Shown one piece after another: positions 1-8,463 of a stretch of DNA of 64,000 nucleotides. Made by a program: the position numbers and the translations under genes. Position 1 is the first letter of the stretch, and each line of letters begins with the position of its first letter. The notes below the pieces were generated by a model. That model saw only the letters and a program-made list of their open reading frames with translations, had not been told where the DNA came from and made no database searches. The stretch is from Haloplanus ruber (GTDB lineage: Archaea > Halobacteriota > Halobacteria > Halobacteriales > Haloferacaceae): positions 1,240,001 through 1,304,000 of the forward strand of contig NZ_JANHDK010000001.1 of the NCBI RefSeq assembly GCF_024494725.1, written 5' to 3'.

Positions 1-1611
1 GTCGGTCTGCCTGATCTCGTAGGTCAGCGCGGTCAACAGCCACTCCGCGAACCGGTATTCGGTCGTCTCACGGAGGAAGGCCTCAAACGGCCGGCCGTCG
101 ACGGACAGCCCACCCGTCTCGAACTCCGTGTGGTGGGCGAGCCGCAGGTTATCACGAAGCGTCGACTCGTCGATACGGCCCTGTGCGGCGCGTTCGAGCG
201 TCCCCGCGGTCTTGTCCTCGTACCGGACGAACAGGTTCGTTCCTGCGAGCGCCTCTGCGGGCGCGAGACTCCGCGACGCAGCCGGGGGGTCGTCGCTCTC
301 CAGACGCTCGATCTCCGCCTCTAATTCGGCTACCCGTTCCTCCAGACGCTCGGCGGCGGCACGATGCTCGTCGCGCTCGGTCGCGATCCGGTCGCGTTCG
401 GCCTCGACCTCCGATTTCGCCTTGCGAACGGTGTCGAGTTCCCGACGCAACCGCGCGGCCTCGTTGTCGGTCACCGGTTCGGCCGCCGACGCCGCGTCGT
501 CGACCTCGTCGGCCGGCGTGGACTCGACGCCGTCGGCCGCTCCGGTGGCCGCCATCCGATCACTCGTGTTCCCGTCGTCCGACTCCGTGTCGTCCGCCGG
601 ATCGGCTCCGGACTCTTCGACGGGGTCGACCGCCACATCCTCCGTGGTCACCGTCCCCGCGTCCGCCGCCGTCACCGTTCCGTCCGCGTCGACTCCGCCG
701 GACTCCGGGTCGTCCGTCGTCGCGGAGGCTTCGGTCGCCGTGTCGCCGGTCGTCGTCTCGGTGGGTGTGTCGGCATCGTCGTCCGCGTCGTCGCCATCCG
801 TGTCGGCGTCGTCTGCGACCACCTCGGGAGTCACCCAGTCGGGGGCTATCGCGTCAGCGTCGTCTCCGGCGCTGTCGTCCGTCGGCGTCCGGTCGGTCGA
901 CGCGGCGGCGAACGCCTCGTCCGTGGCGTCGTCGTCCGTGCCGTCGCCGGTGTCGACGTCGTCAAATGCGGCGTCGGCCCGATCCGTCTCGGGGTCTGGG
1001 TCTGTGGTCGCGGTGTCGGGACCTGCCCCGGTGACGGGGGATGCCCCGCTCTCGTCTCCGCCACGTGGATCCGGTTTCGGCAACTCGACGACGTCGATAT
1101 CGGCATCGACGACGGAGTAGATGCCCACCTCGTCGGCCGCGCGTTCGAACGCCTCGTCGCCGGTCAGGAGGCGCCGACTGTTGCCCACGTAGGCGACCGG
1201 GAGTGACCGGCCGCCGTAGTAGACGACGTAGTAATCGCCCGAGAGGACGTTCTCCGAGAGTTCGACGTAGCCGACGAAGTTCCCCGAGGAGAGCGTGCCG
1301 TCGATTTCGGTCAGCGGCGTCTCGTTGGAGTAGTACTGACCGCGAGTCTGACCCCCGCCGGCCCGCATCGCGTAGAGGAGCGGCAGAGAGCTGTCGGGCG
1401 CCGTGTAGGCCGTCAGCGACGCGTCCTCGAAGTCGTCGATGTCGCCGTCGAACACCCCCAGATACCGGCCGTTGAGGACGAACGTCCACGCGGCACCGTC
1501 GGTGACGGCGCCCGAGAACTCCGCGTCAGCGAGGTCGTACAGCCCGACGACGCCGTCGGAGACGGGGTGGTCTCCCCACTCGGTCACCGCGTCTAGAATC
1601 TCGCTGTCCAT
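1..1611 (-). CDS. DUF7527-like coiled-coil protein, C terminus cut by window edge
   Basis: An open frame begins with ATG at 1611 and runs off the left edge with no stop, giving 537 codons and a missing C terminus. Residues 1-175 look like a compact domain with aromatic and glycine-rich strands (VVYYGG, VAYVGNSR). Residues about 180-380 are an extremely acidic Asp/Ala/Thr linker. Residues about 382-437 are charged heptads (ERLEERVAELEAEIERL) that predict a coiled coil, followed by another folded stretch. I recognise the N-terminal pattern from haloarchaeal proteins filed as DUF7527, sometimes labelled transcriptional regulators without proof. An AT-rich box at 1635-1642 sits about 28 bases before the ATG, supporting this start and a leaderless message. 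Confidence 0.85.
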   Translation of the reverse strand, partial: MDSEILDAVTEWGDHPVSDGVVGLYDLADAEFSGAVTDGAAWTFVLNGRYLGVFDGDIDDFEDASLTAYTAPDSSLPLLYAMRAGGGQTRGQYYSNETPLTEIDGTLSSGNFVGYVELSENVLSGDYYVVYYGGRSLPVAYVGNSRRLLTGDEAFERAADEVGIYSVVDADIDVVELPKPDPRGGDESGASPVTGAGPDTATTDPDPETDRADAAFDDVDTGDGTDDDATDEAFAAASTDRTPTDDSAGDDADAIAPDWVTPEVVADDADTDGDDADDDADTPTETTTGDTATEASATTDDPESGGVDADGTVTAADAGTVTTEDVAVDPVEESGADPADDTESDDGNTSDRMAATGAADGVESTPADEVDDAASAAEPVTDNEAARLRRELDTVRKAKSEVEAERDRIATERDEHRAAAERLEERVAELEAEIERLESDDPPAASRSLAPAEALAGTNLFVRYEDKTAGTLERAAQGRIDESTLRDNLRLAHHTEFETGGLSVDGRPFEAFLRETTEYRFAEWLLTALTYEIRQTD

Positions 1612-1684
1612 TACCGGATATGCCTCCGAGCGATGCAAATACCTTCCGGCAACCGACGGCGGCGACGCCGTGTTTCCGGCGACA

Positions 1685-1909
1685 CTACTCCTCGCGGAAC
1701 TCGACAGCGACGCGACGGCGTTCCCCGTCGACGTACTTGTAGCGCTCGTCCGGGTCCTCTTCCTCGGTCCGGCGGTGGGAGCCGTCACAGAAGGGGTACT
1801 CCTCGCTCAGGCCACAGAGGCAGACCGCCACGTCCCCCTTCTCCGCGTCGATGTCCGCCGGCGTGATGATCTTCGGTCCCGTCGCGGTGTGGGTCACTTC
1901 CCGTGCCAT
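1685..1909 (-). CDS. CDGSH-type iron-sulfur protein
   Basis: A 74-residue protein with the CDGSH signature C-x-C-x2-S-x3-P-x-C-D-G-x-H (CLCGLSEEYPFCDGSH) at residues 30-45, which binds a redox-active 2Fe-2S cluster through three Cys and one His. Nothing else is fused to it, so it is the small soluble form. Its substrate or redox partner is not known. The C-terminal half is charged, with a strand-rich tail. The ATG at 1909 is preferred to longer frames because the box cttaacc at 1934-1940 lies 28 bases upstream and the upstream extension is low-complexity Arg/Ser-rich shadow sequence. Confidence 0.93.
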   Translation of the reverse strand: MAREVTHTATGPKIITPADIDAEKGDVAVCLCGLSEEYPFCDGSHRRTEEEDPDERYKYVDGERRRVAVEFREE

Positions 1910-1970
1910 ACCACGCGGTCGGGTGGCCGTCACCTTAACCGCGGTGCCGGGAGTGGCGCCGTCGCCGCGG

Positions 1971-2198
1971 TCAGTGCTTGTGCGTGAACAGCAGCGGACT
2001 GCCCTCGTGGACCGTGACACAGATGTCGAGCGGTTCGATCTGTTCGAGGCTGGTTTCGTCGTTCTTACACACCACGAGGTCGTCGAACGGCTCCTCACAC
2101 ACCGGACACGCCACGGAGACGGTGTTCTGGTAGAGCTTGATTTCGTCGTTCTCTTCCCGGGGCGTGAGTGACGACACGAGCTGCTCGAAGTCCTCCAT
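1971..2198 (-). CDS. DUF7385-like small zinc-ribbon protein (so-called flagella cluster protein)
   Basis: A 75-residue acidic protein with one CPVC pair (residues 31-34) followed by a further Cys (VVCKN) and a hydrophobic C-terminal end (SPLLFTHKH). The arrangement matches small haloarchaeal proteins labelled flagella cluster protein or DUF7385; that label comes from neighbourhood in other genomes and no function is established. There are no motility genes beside it here. A strong AT-rich box (taaattta, about 2225-2232) lies about 28 bases before the ATG, so the start is well supported. Confidence 0.8.
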   Translation of the reverse strand: MEDFEQLVSSLTPREENDEIKLYQNTVSVACPVCEEPFDDLVVCKNDETSLEQIEPLDICVTVHEGSPLLFTHKH

Positions 2199-2248
2199 AG
2201 CAATAGCTGTCGTGTGTGGCTACATAAATTTACGCCGGCGGACGCCGA

Positions 2249-3103
2249 TCAGGCGCCGAGCGAGCCGCCGAGATACAGCACGACGACGAGGAAAATCCAG
2301 ACCACGTCGACGAAGTGCCAGTACATCGAGACGGTGCTGATCGACACGTGCCGCTCGGCGGAGTACTGTCCGGCGAGCGCACGAATCGTGACGACGGCGA
2401 GAAGGACGCCACCGAGCGAGACGTGGAGGCCGTGAAGGCCGGTCAGCCCGTAGAAGGCCGACCCGAACAGCCCGGAGGTGACGGTGAACTGCGTGTGGAC
2501 GATGAACTCGTAATACTCGTACACCTGCCCGCCGATGAAGACCAGTCCGAGGACGAGCGTCGACAGGAGTCCGAGCACGAACTTCCGGCGGCTGTCGTTA
2601 CGGATGGCGACGTGGGCCCAGTGGAGCGTGAGACTCGACGCCACTAGGATCGCCGTGTTGATGATGACGAGCGAGCCGGTCAGGTGCGGGAGTTCGCCCG
2701 GTGGCCACGTCCCCGCACGGATGAAGAAGTAATACGTGAACACCGCCCCGAAGGTGGCGAGTTCGGACCCGAGGAAGGCGATCATCCCCCAGCGAAGCGC
2801 CGACGCGGTCTTCTCGTCGGCGTCGCTCGACCAGAACTCGGTGACGAAGGCGTGATACACCCAGCCGTACAGGCCAAAGAGGAAGGCGCCGACGCTCGCC
2901 GCGGTGGCGAGCGGGGCGATCATGGGGTCGATGGTCGAGTCGGAGCCGCCCGAGACGATAAACAGGGCCGCACCGAGGTAGATTCCCCCTGCGCCAAGGG
3001 CGGTGATGAAGGGCCACCAACTCGCCTCGCCGAACCCCCGGGGCCAGTCCTCGACCGCCGGGAGGTGATGTCCATGGTCGTCTCCGCCGTGATCCGTGCT
3101 CAT
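2249..3103 (-). CDS. cytochrome c oxidase (heme-copper oxidase) subunit III
   Basis: A 284-residue membrane protein with seven predicted helices, the usual subunit III count. Family features are visible: the N-terminal PRGFGEASWWPFITALG segment, FLGSELATFGAVFTYYFFIRA in helix 3, the conserved GLHGLHVSLGG in a late helix and the C-terminal SMYWHFVDVVWIFLVVVLY. Subunit III has no metal centre; it stabilises proton uptake in the terminal oxidase in the cytoplasmic membrane. Subunits I and II are not in the window. The N terminus is His/Asp-rich. An AT box at about 3125-3132 lies 28 bases before the ATG. Confidence 0.93.
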   Translation of the reverse strand: MSTDHGGDDHGHHLPAVEDWPRGFGEASWWPFITALGAGGIYLGAALFIVSGGSDSTIDPMIAPLATAASVGAFLFGLYGWVYHAFVTEFWSSDADEKTASALRWGMIAFLGSELATFGAVFTYYFFIRAGTWPPGELPHLTGSLVIINTAILVASSLTLHWAHVAIRNDSRRKFVLGLLSTLVLGLVFIGGQVYEYYEFIVHTQFTVTSGLFGSAFYGLTGLHGLHVSLGGVLLAVVTIRALAGQYSAERHVSISTVSMYWHFVDVVWIFLVVVLYLGGSLGA

Positions 3104-3208
3104 ACCCCCCGTTGCGATTCAACTACCAAAAATCCTCCCAACCGGAGACGGCGCGTGGCCCGCTCCGTTCCGGAAGCTACTCGGGAGGGACACCCTAACC
3201 GTCGACTC

Positions 3209-4621
3209 ATGGTCCCGGAATTGCGTCGGGATAGGTGTCGGTGGCAGGGCCTGCCGACCGCTGTCGTCGCTCTCGGCGTCACCTGGTGGCTTTCGACCGC
3301 CGTCGGCCGCGTCGCCGCCCACAGCGGAAGCCTTCGCGGCGCGACACGCGACCCAGTCGCCGTCCCCACCTGGCTGTTCCTGCTGACCGGCGGCGGCGTC
3401 GTCGGCGTCTCCTTTCTGCTCGCCAGTTTCGTCACCGACCGCCGCCTGGTCGCGGCTATCCACGACTGGGCTCGGCCGCTCCCGGCCCCGGGGCGGATCG
3501 GTCGCGGACTCGCCAGCGCCCTCGGTGTCGTCGTCCTCGCCGTCACGCTCGGCGTCGGAGTCGCCGAGGACGCGACAGGCGTCCGCAACCTCGCGGTGCT
3601 CGTCGTCTGGGTCGCCTGGTGGGGCGGCTACGTCGCCTCGACGTATCTCCTCGGCAACTCCTGGCCGGCGCTGAATCCCTTCCGGACGGTGGCAGAGCGG
3701 CTCCCCACCCTCGACCGACCGTATCCCGAGCGCCTCGGTGCGTGGCCGAGCGTCGCCGGACTTCTCCTCCTGATATGGGTCGAGGTGACCGCCCCGCTGG
3801 CGGACGACGCGCAACTCCTCGCGACGGTCCTCGCGGGATACACCGCGGTGACGCTCGTCGGATCGGTCGTCTTCGGCCCGGATCGCTGGTTCGGCTCCGT
3901 CGACCCGCTCGCCCGGGCGTTCCGGCTCTACGGCCGCCTCGCGCCGCTCGGCGTCACCGACGGGCGCCTCCGGGTTCGACTTCCCGGGAGTGAGCTTCCC
4001 GACACCCGACTCGACGACGCCGGCGACGTGGCCTTCGTCGTCACTCTCCTGTTTGTCACCACCTACGACGGCTTCGTCGCCACCGGCCCCTGGGCGGCTG
4101 GCGTCCGCGCCGTCGCCGACGCCGGCGTCCCGCCCCTTGCCGTCTACTTCGGGGCGTACCTCGTCGGCGCCGGGCTGTTCTACCTCGCCTATCGGGCGGC
4201 GGCACGGGCCGGACGGGTCGGCGCCGAAACCTACCTCTCGGCTGGAGCGCTAGCGCGGCGCTTCGCTCCGTCTTTGCTCCCCATCGCTGCCGGCTACCAC
4301 CTCGCACACAACCTCGGGTCGGTGCTCGTGCTCGCGCCGACGTTCGTCACCGTCGCCGCCGCGCCACTCTCGCCGCCGCCGTCGCCGCCACAACTCGCCG
4401 GCCTCCCCGGCTGGTTCGGCGGCCTCGAGTTTGCCTTCGTCCTCCTTGGCCACCTGCTCGCCGTCTGGGTCGCCCACGCAACCGCCTACGAACTGTTCCC
4501 CTCGCGGCTGCAGGCCGTCCGCAGTCAGTACGGGGTGACCGCCGTCATGGTCTGTTACACCATGCTCAGCCTCTGGATCGTCGCCGAACCGTACGTCGCA
4601 CCACCGTTTATCGCCTCGTGA
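3209..4621 (+). CDS. uncharacterised multi-pass membrane protein beside the oxidase subunit
   Basis: A 470-residue very hydrophobic protein with roughly ten or more membrane segments and no domain I can name. Conserved-looking loops include NSWPALNPFRT and GPDRWFGSVDPLARAFRLYGRL. It is divergent from cytochrome oxidase subunit III with a gap of about 105 bases and overlaps the next zinc-finger gene by the stop codon, so those two are probably one transcript. The ATG at 3209 is chosen because the reading frame upstream is an arginine-rich shadow of the oppositely oriented oxidase gene. The neighbourhood hints at a role linked to respiratory membrane complexes, but this is inference only. Confidence 0.8.
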   Translation: MVPELRRDRCRWQGLPTAVVALGVTWWLSTAVGRVAAHSGSLRGATRDPVAVPTWLFLLTGGGVVGVSFLLASFVTDRRLVAAIHDWARPLPAPGRIGRGLASALGVVVLAVTLGVGVAEDATGVRNLAVLVVWVAWWGGYVASTYLLGNSWPALNPFRTVAERLPTLDRPYPERLGAWPSVAGLLLLIWVEVTAPLADDAQLLATVLAGYTAVTLVGSVVFGPDRWFGSVDPLARAFRLYGRLAPLGVTDGRLRVRLPGSELPDTRLDDAGDVAFVVTLLFVTTYDGFVATGPWAAGVRAVADAGVPPLAVYFGAYLVGAGLFYLAYRAAARAGRVGAETYLSAGALARRFAPSLLPIAAGYHLAHNLGSVLVLAPTFVTVAAAPLSPPPSPPQLAGLPGWFGGLEFAFVLLGHLLAVWVAHATAYELFPSRLQAVRSQYGVTAVMVCYTMLSLWIVAEPYVAPPFIAS

Positions 4622-4623
4622 TC

Positions 4624-4893
4624 ATGACCGACACCGAACCAGAGACCCACGTGCCTCCCGACGTGACCACCCACGTCTGCGAGCGCTGTGGCCGACCGTT
4701 CACCGACGAGAGGTATCTGGCACTCCACCGCGGCCTCGATCACCCATCGGCCCTATCGGCCGCCGAACGGGAGGCCTTCGATACCGCCCGGACGAAAGAG
4801 GAGGAAGCCCTCCAGCGGTTCCGACTGCTGGCGCTCGGGGGGCTTGTGGTGCTCTACTTCGGATTCCTGATGACGTACGCAGTCGTCACCTGA
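4624..4893 (+). CDS. C2H2 zinc-finger protein with C-terminal membrane helix
   Basis: An 89-residue protein. A C2H2 finger, C-x2-C-x12-H-x4-H (CERCGRPFTDERYLALHRGLDH), lies in the N-terminal third; a charged helical stretch (EREAFDTARTKEEEALQRF) follows; the C terminus is one membrane helix (LLALGGLVVLYFGFLMTYAVV). So it is a tail-anchored finger protein rather than a free DNA-binding factor. A GTG at 4618 overlaps the previous stop as GTGA and would add two residues; the ATG at 4624 is equally plausible. Coupling to the preceding membrane-protein gene suggests they act together. Confidence 0.85.
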   Translation: MTDTEPETHVPPDVTTHVCERCGRPFTDERYLALHRGLDHPSALSAAEREAFDTARTKEEEALQRFRLLALGGLVVLYFGFLMTYAVVT

Positions 4894-4905
4894 CAGGCCG
4901 GGCGG

Positions 4906-5979
4906 TTAGTCGGCTCCGCCGCGTGCCCGGTGGTAGGGTTGCCCGGCGATGTCCTCGCGGAGGTCCTCGAGCGACCCGGACGAGGCGCCCGTCATCTCGG
5001 TGACGACGGCGAACACCTCCTGTCGCGAGACCTTCACGCCGGTGTCAGAGAGGGCATCCTCGGGGCGGGCAAGGAGTTCGCGGAGCGTCCCGACCGCAAG
5101 CAGGAAGGGGATGGCCCACGCCGCGACGGTGTTGCCGTCCGTCGTCGGCACCGCCTCTAGGTACGTCTGGGCGTCGTCGAGGAACGAGCGAGCGTGTCGC
5201 GCGGTGCGGCGGACGACCGCCGCGGCCCCGGACTCGTGTTCGGAGGCGACGACCTCCTCCTGTGGGACGCCCTCGGCGGCCAGCCACTCCGCCGGCAGGT
5301 AGACGTTGTCCTCCTCGGTGTAGTCGTCGTAGACGTCCTTGGCGACGTTGACCAGTTGGAGCAGGAGGCCGAACTCCTCGGCGGTGTCGTAGAGGCGTGT
5401 GCGCCGCCCCTCGCTGAGGTTGCCGCGGGCCAACAGATTCGTCACGAGGGTGCCGACGGTGCCGGCGGCATAGTAACAGTACTCTTCCAGTTCCTCCCGA
5501 GACTGGATGCGAAGCCCCCCCTCGTCGGCGTAGCGTTCGACGAACATCGCCATCCCCTGGACGAGTTCGCGAGCGGGCGGGGTGACCGCTTCGCGCACGT
5601 CGTCGGGCAGGCTCTCGAACGTGCGGACGATCCGCGGGGTGCTGGCGACGACCTCCCAGTCGTCGGTTCGCTCCTCGGGGGCGGGGAGCCACTCGTCGAC
5701 CGACGCGCGGAACGCCTCGACGTCGGTGTCGGCCGCGGGGTCGAGGACGCGGTCGTACTCGTTCAGGAGTCGCGCCTGTGCGGCCGGCGGGATGTGGTCG
5801 GCGTCCTCGACGGTGTCGGGAACGCGACAGAGGAGATAGCCGACACAGATGTACGACGCCATCGGTTCGTCGAGCACGTCGACGGTCAACGCGAACGTTC
5901 TGGAGACGCCTTGAACCGCCTCGTGACACCAGTCGAGGTCGGTGTTGTCACCGGGAGGTCTGGCTGCGTGTCGAGACAT
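4906..5979 (-). CDS. squalene/phytoene synthase family protein (farnesyl-diphosphate farnesyltransferase type)
   Basis: A 357-residue all-helical head-to-head prenyl synthase. The first Asp-rich motif is DTVED near residue 55, the form usual in squalene synthases rather than the DELVD of bacterial phytoene synthases; the second is in LVNVAKDVYDDY near residue 210; the EEYCYYAAGTVG stretch between them is characteristic. The expected reaction joins two isoprenyl diphosphates with loss of diphosphate, toward squalene or carotenoids (bacterioruberin path). The motif favours squalene but I cannot exclude phytoene. It is divergent from the LEA-like gene; ttaaaaa at 6010-6016 is a likely TATA box giving a leader of a few bases. 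Confidence 0.88.
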   Translation of the reverse strand: MSRHAARPPGDNTDLDWCHEAVQGVSRTFALTVDVLDEPMASYICVGYLLCRVPDTVEDADHIPPAAQARLLNEYDRVLDPAADTDVEAFRASVDEWLPAPEERTDDWEVVASTPRIVRTFESLPDDVREAVTPPARELVQGMAMFVERYADEGGLRIQSREELEEYCYYAAGTVGTLVTNLLARGNLSEGRRTRLYDTAEEFGLLLQLVNVAKDVYDDYTEEDNVYLPAEWLAAEGVPQEEVVASEHESGAAAVVRRTARHARSFLDDAQTYLEAVPTTDGNTVAAWAIPFLLAVGTLRELLARPEDALSDTGVKVSRQEVFAVVTEMTGASSGSLEDLREDIAGQPYHRARGGAD

Positions 5980-6070
5980 TCGGAGCGGTTGCGGATTACG
6001 ACCGTGGGGTTAAAAAGTCTCGTGGGCGGTCCGACCCGGCGACCGTCGGCCGCCGACAGCCACAAGCCGT

Positions 6071-7351
6071 ATGTCACGGCGGGCCAACCGACTCCGCATG
6101 CCATCGAAGCGAAACGTCGCCATCGGCGTCGCGGGCGTCGTGTTGCTCGCCGGGATTGCCGTCTTCGTGCTGGGTCAGCCCTCGGTGTCGGGCGTCGACA
6201 ACCGGTTCGGTGGCGTCAACGAGACGACGACCGTCGTCGAGAGCGACCTGTCGGTGCGAAACCCCAACCCCATCGGCGCGAGTCTCGGCGGTCTCACCGT
6301 CGACTACGCCATCGACATGAACGGTATTCGGATGGCGACCGGTGTCAAGGAGGGACTCTCGCTGCCAAGCGGCGAGTCGACGGTGCCGATGACCACCCAC
6401 CTCGCGAACGAGCGCATCCCCGCGTGGTGGGTGAGCCACCTCGACAACGGCGAGCGCACGGAACTTGCGATCACCGCGGACGTCCACTCGTCGGCACTGG
6501 ACACCTCCTTCGGCACACCGCAGGTCACCCGTACCGTCGAGACCGACGTCATCTCGGCGTTCAACTCGACGGAACGCCGTCCCGTCGGCGAGGAGGGGCC
6601 GAACGGCGAACCGATCCTCTACATCGAGGAAACCAGCGCCCAGTGGGGGGCAATCGACTCGTCGGCGACCGAAATCGAGATGCGCTTTGTCGTCTACAAC
6701 CCCAACCCCTACCCCGTGCCCGTCTCCGAACTGAGCTATCGGGCGACGATGAACGGCGTGGAGATGGGGACCGGTGTCACCGAGGGCCAGGGGACGGTCC
6801 CACCGGAGTCGACTCGCACCATCCGGGCGACGACGGTCCTCGACAACGGCAACATCGATGAGTGGTGGGTCACCCACCTGGAGAACGACCAGCGAACGGA
6901 GCTACGGATCGACTTCTCGGCGCGGGTCGAACTGCCGACCGGGACCGTCGAGATTCCGCTGCGGCCGTTGACCTACACCGAGACCATCGAGACGGATCTC
7001 TTCGGCAACAAAAACGAGACGGACGCGGGCGGCGAGGCGACTCCAACACAGGGAGCGGAGGTGACGCCGACGCCCACCTCGGCGTCCGACGGCGAGAGGA
7101 CCACGACGCCGACACCCACCGACGACGGCTTACTCGACGGTGGGGAGGAGACGGCCACGCCGACCCCTGCCGACGACGAGAGGACCACGACGCCGACACC
7201 CACCGACGGCGGCTTACTCGACGGCGGGGAGGTGACGGCCACGCCGACTCCTGCCGACGACGAGAGGACCACGACGCCGACGCCCACCGACGACGGTTTA
7301 CTCGACGCGCGGCCACCACACGGGTCGATCCGCGCGCGGTCGGATCACTGA
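6071..7351 (+). CDS. LEA14/WHy-domain membrane-anchored protein with Thr/Pro repeat tail
   Basis: A 426-residue protein. One N-terminal helix (about residues 16-36) anchors it, and two related beta-sandwich domains follow at about residues 40-150 and 180-300. They repeat the same features: NPNP with a buried strand, a MNG..MATGV/MGTGV turn and an AWWVSHL/EWWVTHL motif, as in late-embryogenesis-abundant group 2 (WHy) proteins. From about residue 335 the chain is Thr/Pro/Asp-rich and made of a 28-residue tandem repeat. It is likely extracytoplasmic and may protect surface proteins, but its function is unknown. An in-frame ATG at 6098, just before the helix, is an alternative start. It ends directly against the convergent PhoU-like gene with no spacer. 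Confidence 0.85.
   Translation: MSRRANRLRMPSKRNVAIGVAGVVLLAGIAVFVLGQPSVSGVDNRFGGVNETTTVVESDLSVRNPNPIGASLGGLTVDYAIDMNGIRMATGVKEGLSLPSGESTVPMTTHLANERIPAWWVSHLDNGERTELAITADVHSSALDTSFGTPQVTRTVETDVISAFNSTERRPVGEEGPNGEPILYIEETSAQWGAIDSSATEIEMRFVVYNPNPYPVPVSELSYRATMNGVEMGTGVTEGQGTVPPESTRTIRATTVLDNGNIDEWWVTHLENDQRTELRIDFSARVELPTGTVEIPLRPLTYTETIETDLFGNKNETDAGGEATPTQGAEVTPTPTSASDGERTTTPTPTDDGLLDGGEETATPTPADDERTTTPTPTDGGLLDGGEVTATPTPADDERTTTPTPTDDGLLDARPPHGSIRARSDH
7094..7306 (+). repeat. 84-base in-frame tandem repeat, 2.5 copies
   Basis: Units at 7094-7177, 7178-7261 and a partial third at 7262-7306 are nearly identical and encode ERTTTPTPTDDGLLDGGE plus ten more residues each. Because 84 is a multiple of three, unit gain or loss changes only the length of the Thr/Pro-rich tail of the LEA-like protein. 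The third unit stops after GLLD and is followed by an unrelated 14-residue end. Confidence 0.95.
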
Positions 7352-8383
7352 CTACTCGATGGTGACGTGTTCTGACTCCTCGTTGAGCGCGAGGTTCGCC
7401 GCGATTTCGGCGTTGCGCATGGCGTACTGTGCGGTCTGCTGGAGGCTCACCAGCACCTCGCGGGTCCGCAGGAGTTCGACCTTCGGCATGTCGGGGAGGC
7501 TCCGGATCAGTTCCATCTCGCGGTCGCTGATCTCCTCGAACATCCGCCCGACGGCGATGGCCTTGTCGTAGTCGCGTTCGACGACAGCCTCGACCGCGGT
7601 GACGGTGATCTCGTCGACCTGGTCGGTGAACTCGCGGATCGCTCGCATCGTCGAACTGTCGACGTCGATGGTGTTTTCCTTCGCGTCGAGCGCGATGTTG
7701 CCGATATCCTCGGCGTTGTCGGCGGTGAGTTCGAGATTCTTCGCCACCGACCGGTAGCCGATGAGCGGGAAGCCAGATTCGAGACCGACCGCCCGGGCGA
7801 GATTGGGGTTCTGGTACGCCATGAAGATCAGGCGAAGCAGGAGGACGAAGATTTTGTTCGCCTGGCGTTCGCGGTTCAGCGCCCGTTCGGCCAGGTCGGC
7901 GTTGCCGTGGGCAAGCGCCTTGACCGATTCACCGCGCATGGTACTCCCGGTGTTTTCCAGGCGTTCGAGGAGGTTATCGAGGGTGAAGTCCTCGGGATCG
8001 ACCGAACAGCGGATGGCGATCCGCTCAGGCGTCTCCTCGATGACGCCGAGACCCATCAGCTGCGTCTCAGCGCGGTAGACGGCGTTGATATGCTCGCTGT
8101 CGAGGGCACCCTCCGACTTCTGGATGTGAATGACGCGTCGCCCGAGGACGTACTGCGCGACGATGGCACGTTCCAGCGCGCCCGCATCGAGGTTGTCCGC
8201 GTGAATCGTCGCGGTGGACCCCTCGGTGCTCGCGGACTCCGGGAGCACCGTCAGCGTACCCTTCCCGCCCATCCGGAGTGACACCTCGTCGCCCTTCTCG
8301 ACATCGTGTTCCTTGGCCCACTCGGCTGGGAGCGTCATGGCCAGCGTCGACGGCCCCAGGCGTTGCACCTTCCGTGTTTCCAT
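7352..8383 (-). CDS. AbrB-PhoU domain regulator of phosphate uptake type
   Basis: A 343-residue protein. Residues 1-45 (METRKVQRLGPSTLAMTLPAEW) are a SpoVT/AbrB swapped-hairpin DNA-binding-like domain, and the C-terminal half has two PhoU-type helical bundles (AEDIGNIALDAKENT; EEISDREMELIRSLP). This architecture is common in haloarchaea, where it is linked to phosphate signalling, but no Pst transporter lies nearby. The frame is open 12 codons further up, but the ATG at 8383 is chosen because cttaatc at 8408-8414 is exactly 28 bases before it and the extra residues are not family-like. The stop touches the stop of the LEA-like gene. Confidence 0.88.
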   Translation of the reverse strand: METRKVQRLGPSTLAMTLPAEWAKEHDVEKGDEVSLRMGGKGTLTVLPESASTEGSTATIHADNLDAGALERAIVAQYVLGRRVIHIQKSEGALDSEHINAVYRAETQLMGLGVIEETPERIAIRCSVDPEDFTLDNLLERLENTGSTMRGESVKALAHGNADLAERALNRERQANKIFVLLLRLIFMAYQNPNLARAVGLESGFPLIGYRSVAKNLELTADNAEDIGNIALDAKENTIDVDSSTMRAIREFTDQVDEITVTAVEAVVERDYDKAIAVGRMFEEISDREMELIRSLPDMPKVELLRTREVLVSLQQTAQYAMRNAEIAANLALNEESEHVTIE

Positions 8384-8407
8384 ACCACGGGTACGTCTCC
8401 CAACGAC

Positions 8408-8414
8408 CTTAATC
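8408..8414 (-). promoter_or_regulatory. TATA-like box fixing the PhoU-like gene start
   Basis: The sequence cttaatc (gattaag on the coding strand) is centred 28 bases before the ATG at 8383, the spacing for a leaderless haloarchaeal transcript. An ATG further upstream would fall before the transcription start. Confidence 0.6.
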
Positions 8415-8463
8415 TTCACTATGCGTCATTATACGCCATCATAGCTGTTGAGGGATGGCGGTT

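Noticed and set aside
2684-3208. N-terminal extension of the membrane protein gene to an upstream ATG
   Set aside because: The extra 175 codons lie antisense to oxidase subunit III and read as Arg/Glu-rich shadow; ATG 3209 begins the hydrophobic protein.
7300-7351. Possible frameshift at the end of the LEA-like protein
   Set aside because: Neither other frame continues the repeat after GLLD, so an ordinary divergent end is simpler.
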